DNA of 13,116 bases. It comes from Candidatus Aminicenantota bacterium. Its GTDB lineage: Bacteria > Acidobacteriota > UBA4820 > DSQY01. A program made the position numbers and the translations under genes. Position 1 is the stretch's first letter, and each line of letters opens with the position of its first letter. A model generated the notes under the pieces. That model ran no database searches and had not been told where the DNA came from. It was given only the letters and a program-made list of their open reading frames with translations. The stretch covers positions 1 to 13,116 of the forward strand of contig DAHXMK010000062.1 of the NCBI GenBank assembly GCA_027365515.1, given 5' to 3'. This document shows, one piece after another, positions 1 to 6,222 of this stretch.

Positions 1-1
1 C

Positions 2-913
2 CCCAAGAGAAACGATGGCAACCCGGCGACGGCCTCGTTCATTTCAAGCCCCGAAATCGTTGTCGCCTTCGCCCTTTTTGGCCGGCTGGGCATTGACCCG
101 ACGAAGGAACAACTGACGGGCAAGGACGGCAAGAAGTTCGTCCTAACGCCTCCAAAACCGGCGCCGGATCTCCCGGCGAAAGGGTTTATGAAGGACACCA
201 AAGGCTTCCAGGCCCCGGCCGAAGACCCATCAAAGGTGGCGGTCGCCGTCGCTCCCCAGAGCGAGAGGCTGCAAGTCCTCACTCCATTCTCTCCTTGGCA
301 GGGGGGCGATTACGAGAAGCTGCCCGTCCTTCTTAAAGCGAAGGGGAAATGCACGACGGATCACATCTCTCCCGCCGGGCCGTGGCTCAGGTACAGGGGA
401 CACCTGGACAAGATAAGCGACAACATGTTCACCGGCGCCATCAACGCCTTCACCGGCGAGGCTGGCAAGGGCGTCCACCCGCTGACCAAAGAGGCCGGGC
501 TTCCTTATCCGAAGATTGCGCGCGACCTGAAGGCAAAAGGGCTTCGCTGGGTGGCGGTCGGCGACGAGAACTACGGCGAAGGGTCAAGCCGCGAGCACGC
601 CGCCATGTCCCCGAGATACCTTGGCGCGGCGGCCGTCATCACCAGGTCGTTTGCCCGGATTCACGAGTCGAACCTTAAGAAACAGGGTGTCTTGCCGCTG
701 ACGTTCCAGAATCCGGCGGATTACGACAAGGTGAGGGCTGATGACAGGATAAGCATCCTTGGTCTGAAGGAGCTGGCCCCCGGCAAACCTGTGGCGTGCA
801 GAATCGATCACTCAGATGGAACCAAAGAGGAGTTCATGCTCAACCACAGCCTCAACGCCGAGCAGATCGGCTGGTTCAAGGCGGGAAGCGCCCTGAACAC
901 GATCAAAGGCTGA
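2..913 (+). CDS. acn: Aconitate hydratase, mitochondrial type (C-terminal part, 5' end outside window)
   Basis: Aconitase interconverts citrate and isocitrate in the TCA cycle using a [4Fe-4S] cluster. The reading frame is open from base 2 and starts inside the protein, so the cluster-binding cysteines lie upstream and are not visible. What remains is about 303 residues. It begins with the KRNDGNPAT segment and SPEIV, followed by a TGKDGKKF linker. The swivel domain then carries KGKCTTDHIS, GPWLRYRGHLDKIS, GDENYGEGSSREHAA, SFARIHESNLKKQG and a C-terminal WFKAGSALN. These segments follow the animal mitochondrial aconitase sequence closely, more so than bacterial AcnA or AcnB. In the family, the SSREH segment contributes active-site residues. 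The gene ends in TGA and is followed 13 nt later by a strong terminator, so it closes its transcription unit. Codon use looks like the other core genes. Confidence in the family is very high. Confidence 0.96.
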   Translation, partial: PKRNDGNPATASFISSPEIVVAFALFGRLGIDPTKEQLTGKDGKKFVLTPPKPAPDLPAKGFMKDTKGFQAPAEDPSKVAVAVAPQSERLQVLTPFSPWQGGDYEKLPVLLKAKGKCTTDHISPAGPWLRYRGHLDKISDNMFTGAINAFTGEAGKGVHPLTKEAGLPYPKIARDLKAKGLRWVAVGDENYGEGSSREHAAMSPRYLGAAAVITRSFARIHESNLKKQGVLPLTFQNPADYDKVRADDRISILGLKELAPGKPVACRIDHSDGTKEEFMLNHSLNAEQIGWFKAGSALNTIKG

Positions 914-926
914 ACTACGAAATGGC

Positions 927-961
927 GGAGGACGGGGCTCTAAACCCCGTCCTCCTTTTTT
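927..961 (+). terminator. Rho-independent terminator after aconitase gene
   Basis: A perfect 11-bp GC-rich stem (927-937 pairing with 945-955) encloses a 7-nt loop (CTCTAAA) and is followed directly by six T residues (956-961). It lies 13 nt after the aconitase stop codon. The opposite strand has no U-run on its own 3' side. The hairpin therefore acts mainly for the plus strand, although it also lies about 40 nt beyond the end of the convergent truD gene. Confidence 0.93.
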
Positions 962-996
962 ATTGGCTATCGTTTTTTGCCTTTAGAATAAGGCTG

Positions 997-2019
997 TTAT
1001 CGGCTCTCTTCTGAGGGATGCCTGGATGGGCGTTCTGAAATCGAAAGCTTTACGCCAAGTTCCTCCAAAAGCACCGTCGCGTATGAGCCTGGTGGCAGGG
1101 TGAATGTCAGCCTGACATCCGCCGGAGATTCTTGAAAAATCTGGATTTTTCCAGTCGGCACGCGAAGAAAGCGCCGCGTGCCCGCAACCTTCGTCATCTC
1201 AGTTCGCTCTTTTGATATATCCAGCGATTTCAGAATGTTAAGCTCGAAAGCCAAGGCATCTCCCTGCGGCCACGCCATTTTCTTGCCCGGCATGGGGCCG
1301 GTGGGGCTGATTTCAAGCGAGGCGAGCCTTGAAGGGATCTGCGGGTCGGAGGCGCTCGCGATGAATTCCCCCCCGGTCTCGTGTTTCTTCATCAGGTCTC
1401 CGTCGAGAGGCCCTGGATAAAAGCCTTGCAGCTTGCGTTCGGCGAGAACCTTGTTGAAAATGAAGGCCTGAAAGACCGAAATGGCGAAGCGCGCCTTGCG
1501 GAAGGGGCCCGTGGAGCGCCTTCCTAGGAATAGAAGCCGCCCCTGCTCGATGGAACTGCCGTCGGCGAATCGCTGAGGGCCAAAAGCGTTCGCCATTCCT
1601 ACTTCTTCCGCCAGCGTAGAAGCGCTTTGCAGAGCGGCGGCATCGTGCGGCCCGCCGCCTGTAAGGTTGGCCACGAAACGGTTGCCGGCGAGCTTGCCGG
1701 TCCTAAGCTTGTGCGTGTGCAGGGCCGAAGAGAGTATCCGAGCCCCAAGCGATTCTATCGCCTTCGCTGCTGCCCTTTCCGCCTTAGCGGGGATGGAAAT
1801 GGCTTGAATCGTGGTGGCGTCGCGGTCCTTGTACCCGGCGCAACCGATCTCCTCTTCGCTCAGGCGCGCCGCTTTTCGGATTACGTTTAAGAAATGGGGA
1901 GTGGAGATGTCCCGCTTCTGAACGGTGAAGTAGAGGTGGTCGCCTCTTCCGCACGGCGGGAAAAGGGGAATCTCCTCGACGCGAAAAGTCTCGGCTGACT
2001 GGTGAAAGATGAAGGCCAT
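997..2019 (-). CDS. truD: tRNA pseudouridine(13) synthase TruD
   Basis: TruD converts uridine 13 of certain tRNAs to pseudouridine. The 340-residue protein has the TruD landmarks. An N-terminal segment ETFRVEEIP matches the family's 'F.V.E' start. The catalytic motif CAGYKDRDATTIQ places the aspartate at D65 (equivalent to E. coli D80). LAGNRFV corresponds to the family's GNRF segment, FNKVLAERKL follows in the middle, and a C-terminal GSYATVLLEEL resembles the usual GSYAT ending. E. coli TruD has about 349 residues, so the length fits. The frame is open further upstream to 2124, but I start at ATG 2017-2019. There AGGAG sits about 6 nt upstream, homology begins at once, and the overlap with the upstream gene is avoided. 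It is the last gene of a four-gene minus-strand run, 46 nt after the acyltransferase gene. All key residues seem intact. Confidence 0.93.
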   Translation of the reverse strand: MAFIFHQSAETFRVEEIPLFPPCGRGDHLYFTVQKRDISTPHFLNVIRKAARLSEEEIGCAGYKDRDATTIQAISIPAKAERAAAKAIESLGARILSSALHTHKLRTGKLAGNRFVANLTGGGPHDAAALQSASTLAEEVGMANAFGPQRFADGSSIEQGRLLFLGRRSTGPFRKARFAISVFQAFIFNKVLAERKLQGFYPGPLDGDLMKKHETGGEFIASASDPQIPSRLASLEISPTGPMPGKKMAWPQGDALAFELNILKSLDISKERTEMTKVAGTRRFLRVPTGKIQIFQESPADVRLTFTLPPGSYATVLLEELGVKLSISERPSRHPSEESR

Positions 2020-2065
2020 GCGACTCCTAAATATCCTGGTATAACAGTTAGTTATCTGACATAAA

Positions 2066-2869
2066 CTAATCCTCGTTGCTAATGGTTTCGGCGTCGGGCT
2101 CGGCGCCCTTTTCATCCTCGTCAAGCCTGTCGTAAATGAGCCGGCGCACTTTCTTCATGAGCGCGTCCCTGTCGTCGTAGCTCATTCCTTCGGTTGGAAT
2201 GGGATCAAGGAAAGTGATCTTCATCGGCCCGGGACGGACTGCGAAACCGTGGCGACTTTGAGTCCTGCGCGCCCCGTTAATGACCATCGGGACGATCGGC
2301 GCGCCCAAATCTATGGCAAGAACGAACGCCCCTTTTCGGAATGGGAGCAGCCCTAGCCGGCGGTTTCTGGTCCCTTCCGGAAACATCACGATCTTCATCG
2401 AGGTGGCGCGCATTCTTTCCAGAAGCCTCACCATGACTCGCCTTGCTTTAGGCGAGCGCTGCCTGTCAACGAACGGGAACCTCGCCATCCATAGCGCCCA
2501 CCCGAAGACCGGAAGCCACCTCAGCTCCTTCTTGACGACGAACCTATAATAGTGGGGCCTCATGGCCAGAAGGACCGCGTAGATGTCAAAATTGCTGGAG
2601 TGGTTGCCGGCCAGTACGGCACAGCCCTGAGGCAGTTTTTCGAGCCCGTATATTTCGAGCTGGACGCCGCTGGCCTTGAGTATCAGCCAGCTCCAGAGCC
2701 AGCCCAAGTTGGTCACGGTCTTCTTTGGAAAAAAGAAAGTGAAGATGATCGTCAGGCTCCCGAGGACGGCCGTGGCCAGCCAGACCGTTACGTGGGTCAA
2801 GATGCTCCTCGCGGCCATCCCCGCCGCGACGATCAATCCCTCGGAATTGGCCGATGGCTGTCGAATCAT
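2066..2869 (-). CDS. plsC: 1-acyl-sn-glycerol-3-phosphate acyltransferase (PlsC family)
   Basis: Enzymes of this family acylate lysophosphatidic acid at the sn-2 position to give phosphatidic acid, at the cytoplasmic membrane. The 267-residue protein shows the LPLAT motifs in order: NHSSNFD with the catalytic H90 and D95 (HX4D), FPEGTR at 163-168, and VPMVING at 193-199. A hydrophobic N-terminal region (about residues 25-48) is likely a membrane anchor or hairpin. The length matches typical PlsC. The start is uncertain: ATG at 2869 has only a weak, distant GAGAAG, and an in-frame ATG at 2818 (residue 18) is an alternative with a GGCGGGG tract directly before it. It lies 34 nt after the site-2 protease gene and 46 nt before truD, in the same operon. 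A related acyltransferase acting on another lipid remains possible, because the motifs do not fix the acceptor. Confidence 0.9.
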   Translation of the reverse strand: MIRQPSANSEGLIVAAGMAARSILTHVTVWLATAVLGSLTIIFTFFFPKKTVTNLGWLWSWLILKASGVQLEIYGLEKLPQGCAVLAGNHSSNFDIYAVLLAMRPHYYRFVVKKELRWLPVFGWALWMARFPFVDRQRSPKARRVMVRLLERMRATSMKIVMFPEGTRNRRLGLLPFRKGAFVLAIDLGAPIVPMVINGARRTQSRHGFAVRPGPMKITFLDPIPTEGMSYDDRDALMKKVRRLIYDRLDEDEKGAEPDAETISNED

Positions 2870-2903
2870 TTCAAATTCCGCTTCTCATCGCGGGATTGTG
2901 GCG

Positions 2904-3590
2904 TCATGCCAGCAGTTGAAGGGGAAGAACGTAAAAGATGTAGGCAAGGCCGCTGAGGATCGGCCCTAGAACGATTGAAATCGCCCCCGTCATGAAGAGC
3001 ACTATCAGAATAAGCGGCCCCAGCGCCTGGATCTTCTGGTAGAAAGCCTCCACCTCGCGCGGCAGGAGCGCCGAAAGGACGTGAGAGCCGTCCAGCGGCG
3101 GCAGGGGGATGAAGTTGAACGCGGCGAGCGCCAGGTTGACAATCCCGAACTGGAGGATCGCCCATGCGGGGGTGTACTCCTGCTGCATCTGGGCGAAAAC
3201 CGATTGGGCGCCCGTTGCCATGGCCAGCACAACCATGACGAGGCTCACGGCCACCGCCATCAGCAGGTTGCTCAACGGGCCCGCGGCTCCGACGAGCGCC
3301 TCGTCCCTTCTGAGGTGCTTGAAGTTCCTGCTGATGATGGGGACCGGTTTGGCCCATCCGAAGACCGGCATGCCGAACAGCGCCAGCATGGCCGGCAGGA
3401 GAAGCGTGCCGAACGGGTCAATATGGGGAAGGGGATTGAGCGTGACCCGGCCGAGCATCTTCGCCGTCGGGTCGCCGAGTTTGTAGGCGGCCCATGCGTG
3501 GGCGCTCTCGTGGACCGAGAGCGACAAAAGGATGATCAGGATGTAGTAAGCGACGTTAAGAATCGTCAATGGGCTGAAGTCGAAGTTCAT
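2904..3590 (-). CDS. Site-2 protease family membrane metalloprotease (M50, YwhC/S2P-like)
   Basis: This is a polytopic intramembrane zinc metalloprotease of the M50 family. The family cleaves substrates within the membrane and often acts in regulated signalling, but the substrate here is unknown. The 228-residue protein begins with a hydrophobic helix carrying the zinc motif HESAH (27-31, with catalytic E28). AAGPLSNLLMA follows at about 102-112. The second metal motif is NFIPLPPLDG, with D167 as the likely third zinc ligand. At least four membrane segments are evident, and there is no PDZ or CBS domain. That matches the short S2P group. The frame is open upstream to 3959, but that part lies over the upstream gene in another frame and looks non-coding. 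The start chosen is ATG 3588-3590, with AAAGGAG about 12 nt upstream overlapping the end of the preceding gene. The 19-nt gap suggests translational coupling. Confidence 0.92.
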   Translation of the reverse strand: MNFDFSPLTILNVAYYILIILLSLSVHESAHAWAAYKLGDPTAKMLGRVTLNPLPHIDPFGTLLLPAMLALFGMPVFGWAKPVPIISRNFKHLRRDEALVGAAGPLSNLLMAVAVSLVMVVLAMATGAQSVFAQMQQEYTPAWAILQFGIVNLALAAFNFIPLPPLDGSHVLSALLPREVEAFYQKIQALGPLILIVLFMTGAISIVLGPILSGLAYIFYVLPLQLLA

Positions 3591-3609
3591 TCTCTCGAAA
3601 CTCTCCTTT

Positions 3610-4662
3610 TCATTCGGACAGGACGCGCAACTTCGATAAAACCATTTCGTCGCGGATGGGCGCGGCCATGTAAGTTCGTGGCTCGGAGCCGCCTCCGCGC
3701 GCCTCGACGGCAACCTCCGGAAGGTTCTTTCCGGCGGAGAAGCGCGCAACGATGCGGGCGCAGAGAAGCTCCTCTTCCTTTGAAGGCGGCGGCCCGTCCG
3801 AAAGCGCGACAGGGCCGGAAACGTCAATGGCTTCAAACCGCACGCGTCCCTCGGAAAAAAGCTCCAAGAACCTGCACTCCCCTTCGTCGCGAGCGGCGAC
3901 GAGCTTGAGAGCTGGGGAGAGGCGGAAGTGCCTTCCCGTCTTGAGAAGAACAAGATCATCCCTGGTAAGCTTCCTTCCGGCGGAATGGGCGACCAGGTCC
4001 CTGAAGCGCGCGGCGTAGTTCCTGTCGGTCAGGAAGCAACAGCCGCCGGCGGGAAGTGGGTAGTCCGTTATTCCTTTTGAAGCTATCAGCTCCATCTGAG
4101 GGCGCCGCCCTCTGCCGCAGAAATCGAGCAAGCGCGCCCTGTCCAGAAGCCCCTGCTTCTCCGGCTCGGTGGGCGGAAGCCTTTTGGCGCACAGAGGCCT
4201 GACGAGGCGTCCCTCAAGGCCGGACTCTTTTTCGATGATTCTCATCGTGTCCCGCCGTTGGGACATCGGACGCTGTCCGATCACTTCGCCGGTGGCGACA
4301 ATCCGCGCGCCGATTTCGTCGGCGTACGACTTTGCCTTGCGGAGCATCATGATGCGGCAGTCTATGCACGGGTTGATGTTCGCGCCATAGCCGTGTTTAG
4401 GATGAAGGACCGTTTCAAGGTATTCTTCGCCCAGGTCCACGTTTCTTACGTCCACGCGCAGGTTCGTTTCGGCGCGCTGGGTTTCGGGGCGCGCCTCGCC
4501 TTGGGCCGCGCCGAAGAAGGACATCGTCCGCTTGTGCTCGGAGAGGCAGAATCCGGTCGAGAAATGGATGCCGTGCACCTCTACGCCCTGCTCCTTGAGA
4601 AGCAGAGCCGCCAGGGTCGAGTCCAACCCTCCTGATACGAGCACGACAGCCTTTGCCGCCAA
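3610..4662 (-). CDS. PP-loop ATPase, tRNA 2-thiouridylase-like (MnmA/ThiI-related) with extra C-terminal domain
   Basis: The 350-residue protein has an N-terminal adenine-nucleotide alpha hydrolase domain with PP-loop SGGLDST (10-16), as in MnmA and ThiI, which activate a tRNA uridine for sulfur insertion. Further features are NPCIDCR with C99 and C102, the ATGEVIGQRPMSQ segment (123-135) and PAGGCC with C208 and C209. These cysteines could carry sulfur or bind a metal. After about residue 220 comes a separate domain with GRHFRLSPALKLVAARDEGE. It recalls the NFACT-R (DUF814-like) RNA-binding fold that some bacteria fuse to such enzymes; that resemblance is recalled, not computed. Length and layout differ from classical MnmA, so the exact tRNA product is left open. 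The start is TTG (4660-4662), with AAGGAGG ending 8 nt upstream. It is the first gene of the minus-strand operon. Confidence 0.82.
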   Translation of the reverse strand: MAAKAVVLVSGGLDSTLAALLLKEQGVEVHGIHFSTGFCLSEHKRTMSFFGAAQGEARPETQRAETNLRVDVRNVDLGEEYLETVLHPKHGYGANINPCIDCRIMMLRKAKSYADEIGARIVATGEVIGQRPMSQRRDTMRIIEKESGLEGRLVRPLCAKRLPPTEPEKQGLLDRARLLDFCGRGRRPQMELIASKGITDYPLPAGGCCFLTDRNYAARFRDLVAHSAGRKLTRDDLVLLKTGRHFRLSPALKLVAARDEGECRFLELFSEGRVRFEAIDVSGPVALSDGPPPSKEEELLCARIVARFSAGKNLPEVAVEARGGGSEPRTYMAAPIRDEMVLSKLRVLSE

Positions 4663-4677
4663 AAGCTCCTCCTCCTT
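4663..4677 (-). promoter_or_regulatory. Strong ribosome binding site that fixes a TTG start
   Basis: On the minus strand AAGGAGG (4677 down to 4671) is followed by an 8-nt spacer and TTG at 4662-4660. The PP-loop motif follows within ten codons and no ATG or GTG fits better, so the site decides the start. The two overlapping GGAGG-like cores (AAGGAGGAGGAG) make it unusually strong. That may compensate for the rare TTG codon. Confidence 0.8.
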
Positions 4678-4769
4678 AAAGAGCCTACCACATCGTTCCT
4701 TTGCGCGAAAGAGAGAGAACCCCTTTTCGGCGCCACGGCCTCCTCATAGAAGGACACGAAAGCACGCAA

Positions 4770-4811
4770 GTTAGAAGTGAGATGTGAGAAGATAGAAATG
4801 AAGGATGCAAA
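4770..4811 (-). repeat. Heptanucleotide repeat run (copy 1)
   Basis: Read on the plus strand as consecutive 7-mers from 4770: GTTAGAA, GTGAGAT, GTGAGAA, GATAGAA, ATGAAGG, ATGCAAA. The first four share the pattern G-[TA]-[TG]-A-G-A-[AT]. On the minus strand this is TTCTAAC/TTCTCAC, the same words found in plus orientation at 7095-7130. It is a degenerate tandem run of period 7 in non-coding DNA. Confidence 0.75.
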
Positions 4812-4832
4812 GCAGGCGCAACGCCGATGGGC

Positions 4833-5147
4833 GCCGCCGCTTCGCGGCGGCACGAACCCGCTTCCGAGCCGTATCGAAGCGTTCATTCGCGAATTTAATC
4901 CGCTTTACGCTTCTCCCCGTCTCGTTCAGCGGCTTCTGGCCAAGTTCCTTGGCCTCCCATCGGCTTTCATCTCGCTTTGCGATCCCCCACCCCCTTTTGG
5001 GGGACGCCGGCGGCGTCGGACCATCTTCTGCGTCACTGCTCGCCGGCTCGCATCCTCAACGTATACAGATACGCCTCCGGTGCGGCCTGGCTCGCGTTCC
5101 TTGAATCTGGCCCAACGGCGCCGGGACGGCCATTCCTTCGGAATGGC
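4833..5147. repeat. Cluster of perfect hairpins, three with identical TTC loops
   Basis: Three perfect stem-loops share a TTC loop: 4833-4851 (8-bp stem GCCGCCGC), 4938-4954 (7-bp stem GGCCAAG) and 5129-5147 (8-bp stem GCCATTCC). Between them are 4990-5003 (CCCCC-TTTT-GGGGG), 5003-5017 (GACGCC-GGC-GGCGTC) and the 10-bp palindrome ATTCGCGAAT at 4885-4894. The stems differ in sequence, so the structures are not copies of one word. No T-run follows any of them, so they are not ordinary terminators. I have no named family for this element. Confidence 0.6.
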
Positions 5148-5272
5148 GGTGTGCGGCATTGCATTCGATAATGGAACGAGGATAGACCGCACCAGTCGCT
5201 AAACTATCTGAGCCCCCACCAATACCAGGCTCAACAACGCAACCAGGTGGCTTGACTTCAGGGGAGCACTAC

Positions 5273-5328
5273 AAACCATGCCTCTCGACAATGCCGCCGC
5301 TATTAGTTGGCAATTGAAAGCCGTGATG
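5273..5328 (+). repeat. Duplicated segment, copy 1 (partner at 6173-6222)
   Basis: Bases 5273-5304 match 6173-6204 at 28 of 32 positions without gaps. A weaker match continues through AGCCGTGATG (5319-5328) against AGCCGGTGATG (6212-6222). Copy 1 lies immediately past the stop of the glycosylase-like gene on the minus strand. Read on the plus strand, both copies start with ATG-CC. Two of the four core mismatches would be third-codon changes in that frame (MPLDNAAAI versus MPLDDAASI). Confidence 0.7.
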
Positions 5329-5331
5329 CGT

Positions 5332-6045
5332 TCATTTCAGAAGGGCGGAAAGTTGGTCATGGTTTTCGGTAGTGCGCTGGGTAAGCAGTTGCCAGTTTGT
5401 CGCGCTGGGAGAAACGCTACAGAAGAAGAAGGGGATCTGCCTTCCGTGCCCAGAAAGAAGATGATAGCCAATCCGGCCTCGCCCACCCCTTAGAGGCTTT
5501 GGGCTAATGGAGTACCCATAGCCCGGCGCGATGTGAGCGAGAAATTCGTGGAGATAATAACGGTTCGTAACGCAACCGGCAAGAAGGAGGAGCCGAACCT
5601 TAGTCCAAAAGGGTAGGAGCTTGAAGAACCATTGTGCATCGTGTTCAACCATTGAACAGAAGAGCATCTGGGAACACGTCTGCATCGCTTTGGTTGGGCG
5701 CGGAGATAAATCTACGTGCGCTACATCGCGGCCGTAAGTAAGGCCAAGCACAGACAATGACTCTTGCCAACGAGAGAACCAAAGATGCGGAGAACAAGGC
5801 GCCGCTGTAAAGTAACCAGTTAGCCTTGCCTGAAGGTCCTCGGGAGACAGCTGTGCTGGCCAATGGCGATCTACAAATTCAGTGGCGGACGGGTTAACAC
5901 CCACAGTTAGAACTTGCGCATTCGATGCGGGACCGAAAAAGGGTATCGGATGTTCGGCAATGGCGTTGACGCGGAGCTCTTGAAACCGCCCCCATGTTCT
6001 CTCGAAGTCTACTTGAATGGAGTCTAGGATTTCTGGAAGTTGCAT
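5332..6045 (-). CDS. Divergent uracil-DNA glycosylase superfamily-like protein
   Basis: This 237-residue protein has no firm family assignment, but its motif order recalls the uracil-DNA glycosylase superfamily, which flips out and excises damaged bases. IPFFGPASN is followed by a hydrophobic strand and VGVNPSATEF (GxNP, like motif A). A middle segment DVAHVDLSPRPTKAM follows, then LLLLAGCVTNRYYLHEF, and near the end FFFCSVSPSATNW, which sits where motif B (HPSP-like) would be. The motif-B histidine seems replaced by Ser or Val, so catalysis is doubtful. No membrane segment or signal peptide is evident. The start ATG at 6043-6045 has GAGG about 7-8 nt upstream. Its base composition is less GC-rich than the flanking operons. 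It sits between repeats in a two-gene stretch shared with a predicted lipoprotein, which suggests recent acquisition. It is called a superfamily resemblance only. Confidence 0.6.
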   Translation of the reverse strand: MQLPEILDSIQVDFERTWGRFQELRVNAIAEHPIPFFGPASNAQVLTVGVNPSATEFVDRHWPAQLSPEDLQARLTGYFTAAPCSPHLWFSRWQESLSVLGLTYGRDVAHVDLSPRPTKAMQTCSQMLFCSMVEHDAQWFFKLLPFWTKVRLLLLAGCVTNRYYLHEFLAHIAPGYGYSISPKPLRGGRGRIGYHLLSGHGRQIPFFFCSVSPSATNWQLLTQRTTENHDQLSALLK

Positions 6046-6110
6046 ACTCGGGCCTCGTGATTGCTACCAGCTAGACCGCGTTTGGCGGCCGGGCAAGCGC
6101 CGCGTCGAAT

Positions 6111-6139
6111 ATCTCACCTTCTCACCCTCTACCATCTCC
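6111..6139 (+). repeat. Degenerate heptanucleotide repeat run (copy 2)
   Basis: ATCTCAC, then after one extra base TTCTCAC, CCTCTAC and CATCTCC. These are degenerate versions of the TCTCAC/TCTAAC words of the other two runs. The following CCTGCATCTTCCTACATTC (6142-6160) resembles CCTTGCATCTTTCACCATTC, the lead-in of the third run. It lies between the two accessory genes. Confidence 0.5.
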
Positions 6140-6172
6140 GTCCTGCATCTTCCTACATTCGGACGGAAAGCA

Positions 6173-6222
6173 AAACCATGCCCCTTGACGATGCCGCCTC
6201 TATTGGCTGTTAGCCGGTGATG
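6173..6222 (+). repeat. Duplicated segment, copy 2 (partner at 5273-5328)
   Basis: Bases 6173-6204 match 5273-5304 at 28 of 32 positions. The copy overlaps the last codons and the stop of the lipoprotein gene on the minus strand, so the 3' ends of both accessory genes touch the same duplicated sequence. Upstream flanks differ apart from a short CAAAACC/CAAACC. No third copy was seen in the window. Confidence 0.7.

Larger units (their letters stand above)
4663..5331. other. 669-bp stretch without a convincing gene
   Basis: Between the start of the PP-loop gene and the end of the glycosylase-like gene no frame shows recognisable protein features. The longest open frame (4777-5202, plus) runs through the heptamer run and the hairpins and is rich in Arg and Pro, so I read it as chance. 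The stretch holds a 7-nt repeat run (4770-4811), a cluster of hairpins (4833-5147) and the first copy of a duplicated segment (5273-5328). It should also contain the promoter of the minus-strand operon, but I cannot point to a convincing -35/-10 pair. Confidence 0.6.

Noticed and set aside
3081..3908. 275-codon plus-strand frame across the site-2 protease and PP-loop genes
   Set aside because: It is antisense to two well-supported genes, of biased Arg/Gly/Glu composition, with no motif.
3591..3959. 123-residue N-terminal extension of the site-2 protease
   Set aside because: It overlaps the well-supported PP-loop gene in another frame and lacks family similarity. The ATG at 3590 begins directly at the first membrane helix of the family.
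4777..5202. 141-codon plus-strand frame in the intergenic stretch
   Set aside because: It starts within the heptamer run and passes through all the hairpins. It is Arg/Pro-rich with no domain-like feature and no ribosome binding site.
5150..6212. Integron attC sites between the two accessory genes
   Set aside because: The cassette-like order and the repeated 3' segment suggested it. However, no RYYYAAC...GTTRRRY pair at the right spacing with the usual inner palindrome could be found, and no integrase is in the window.
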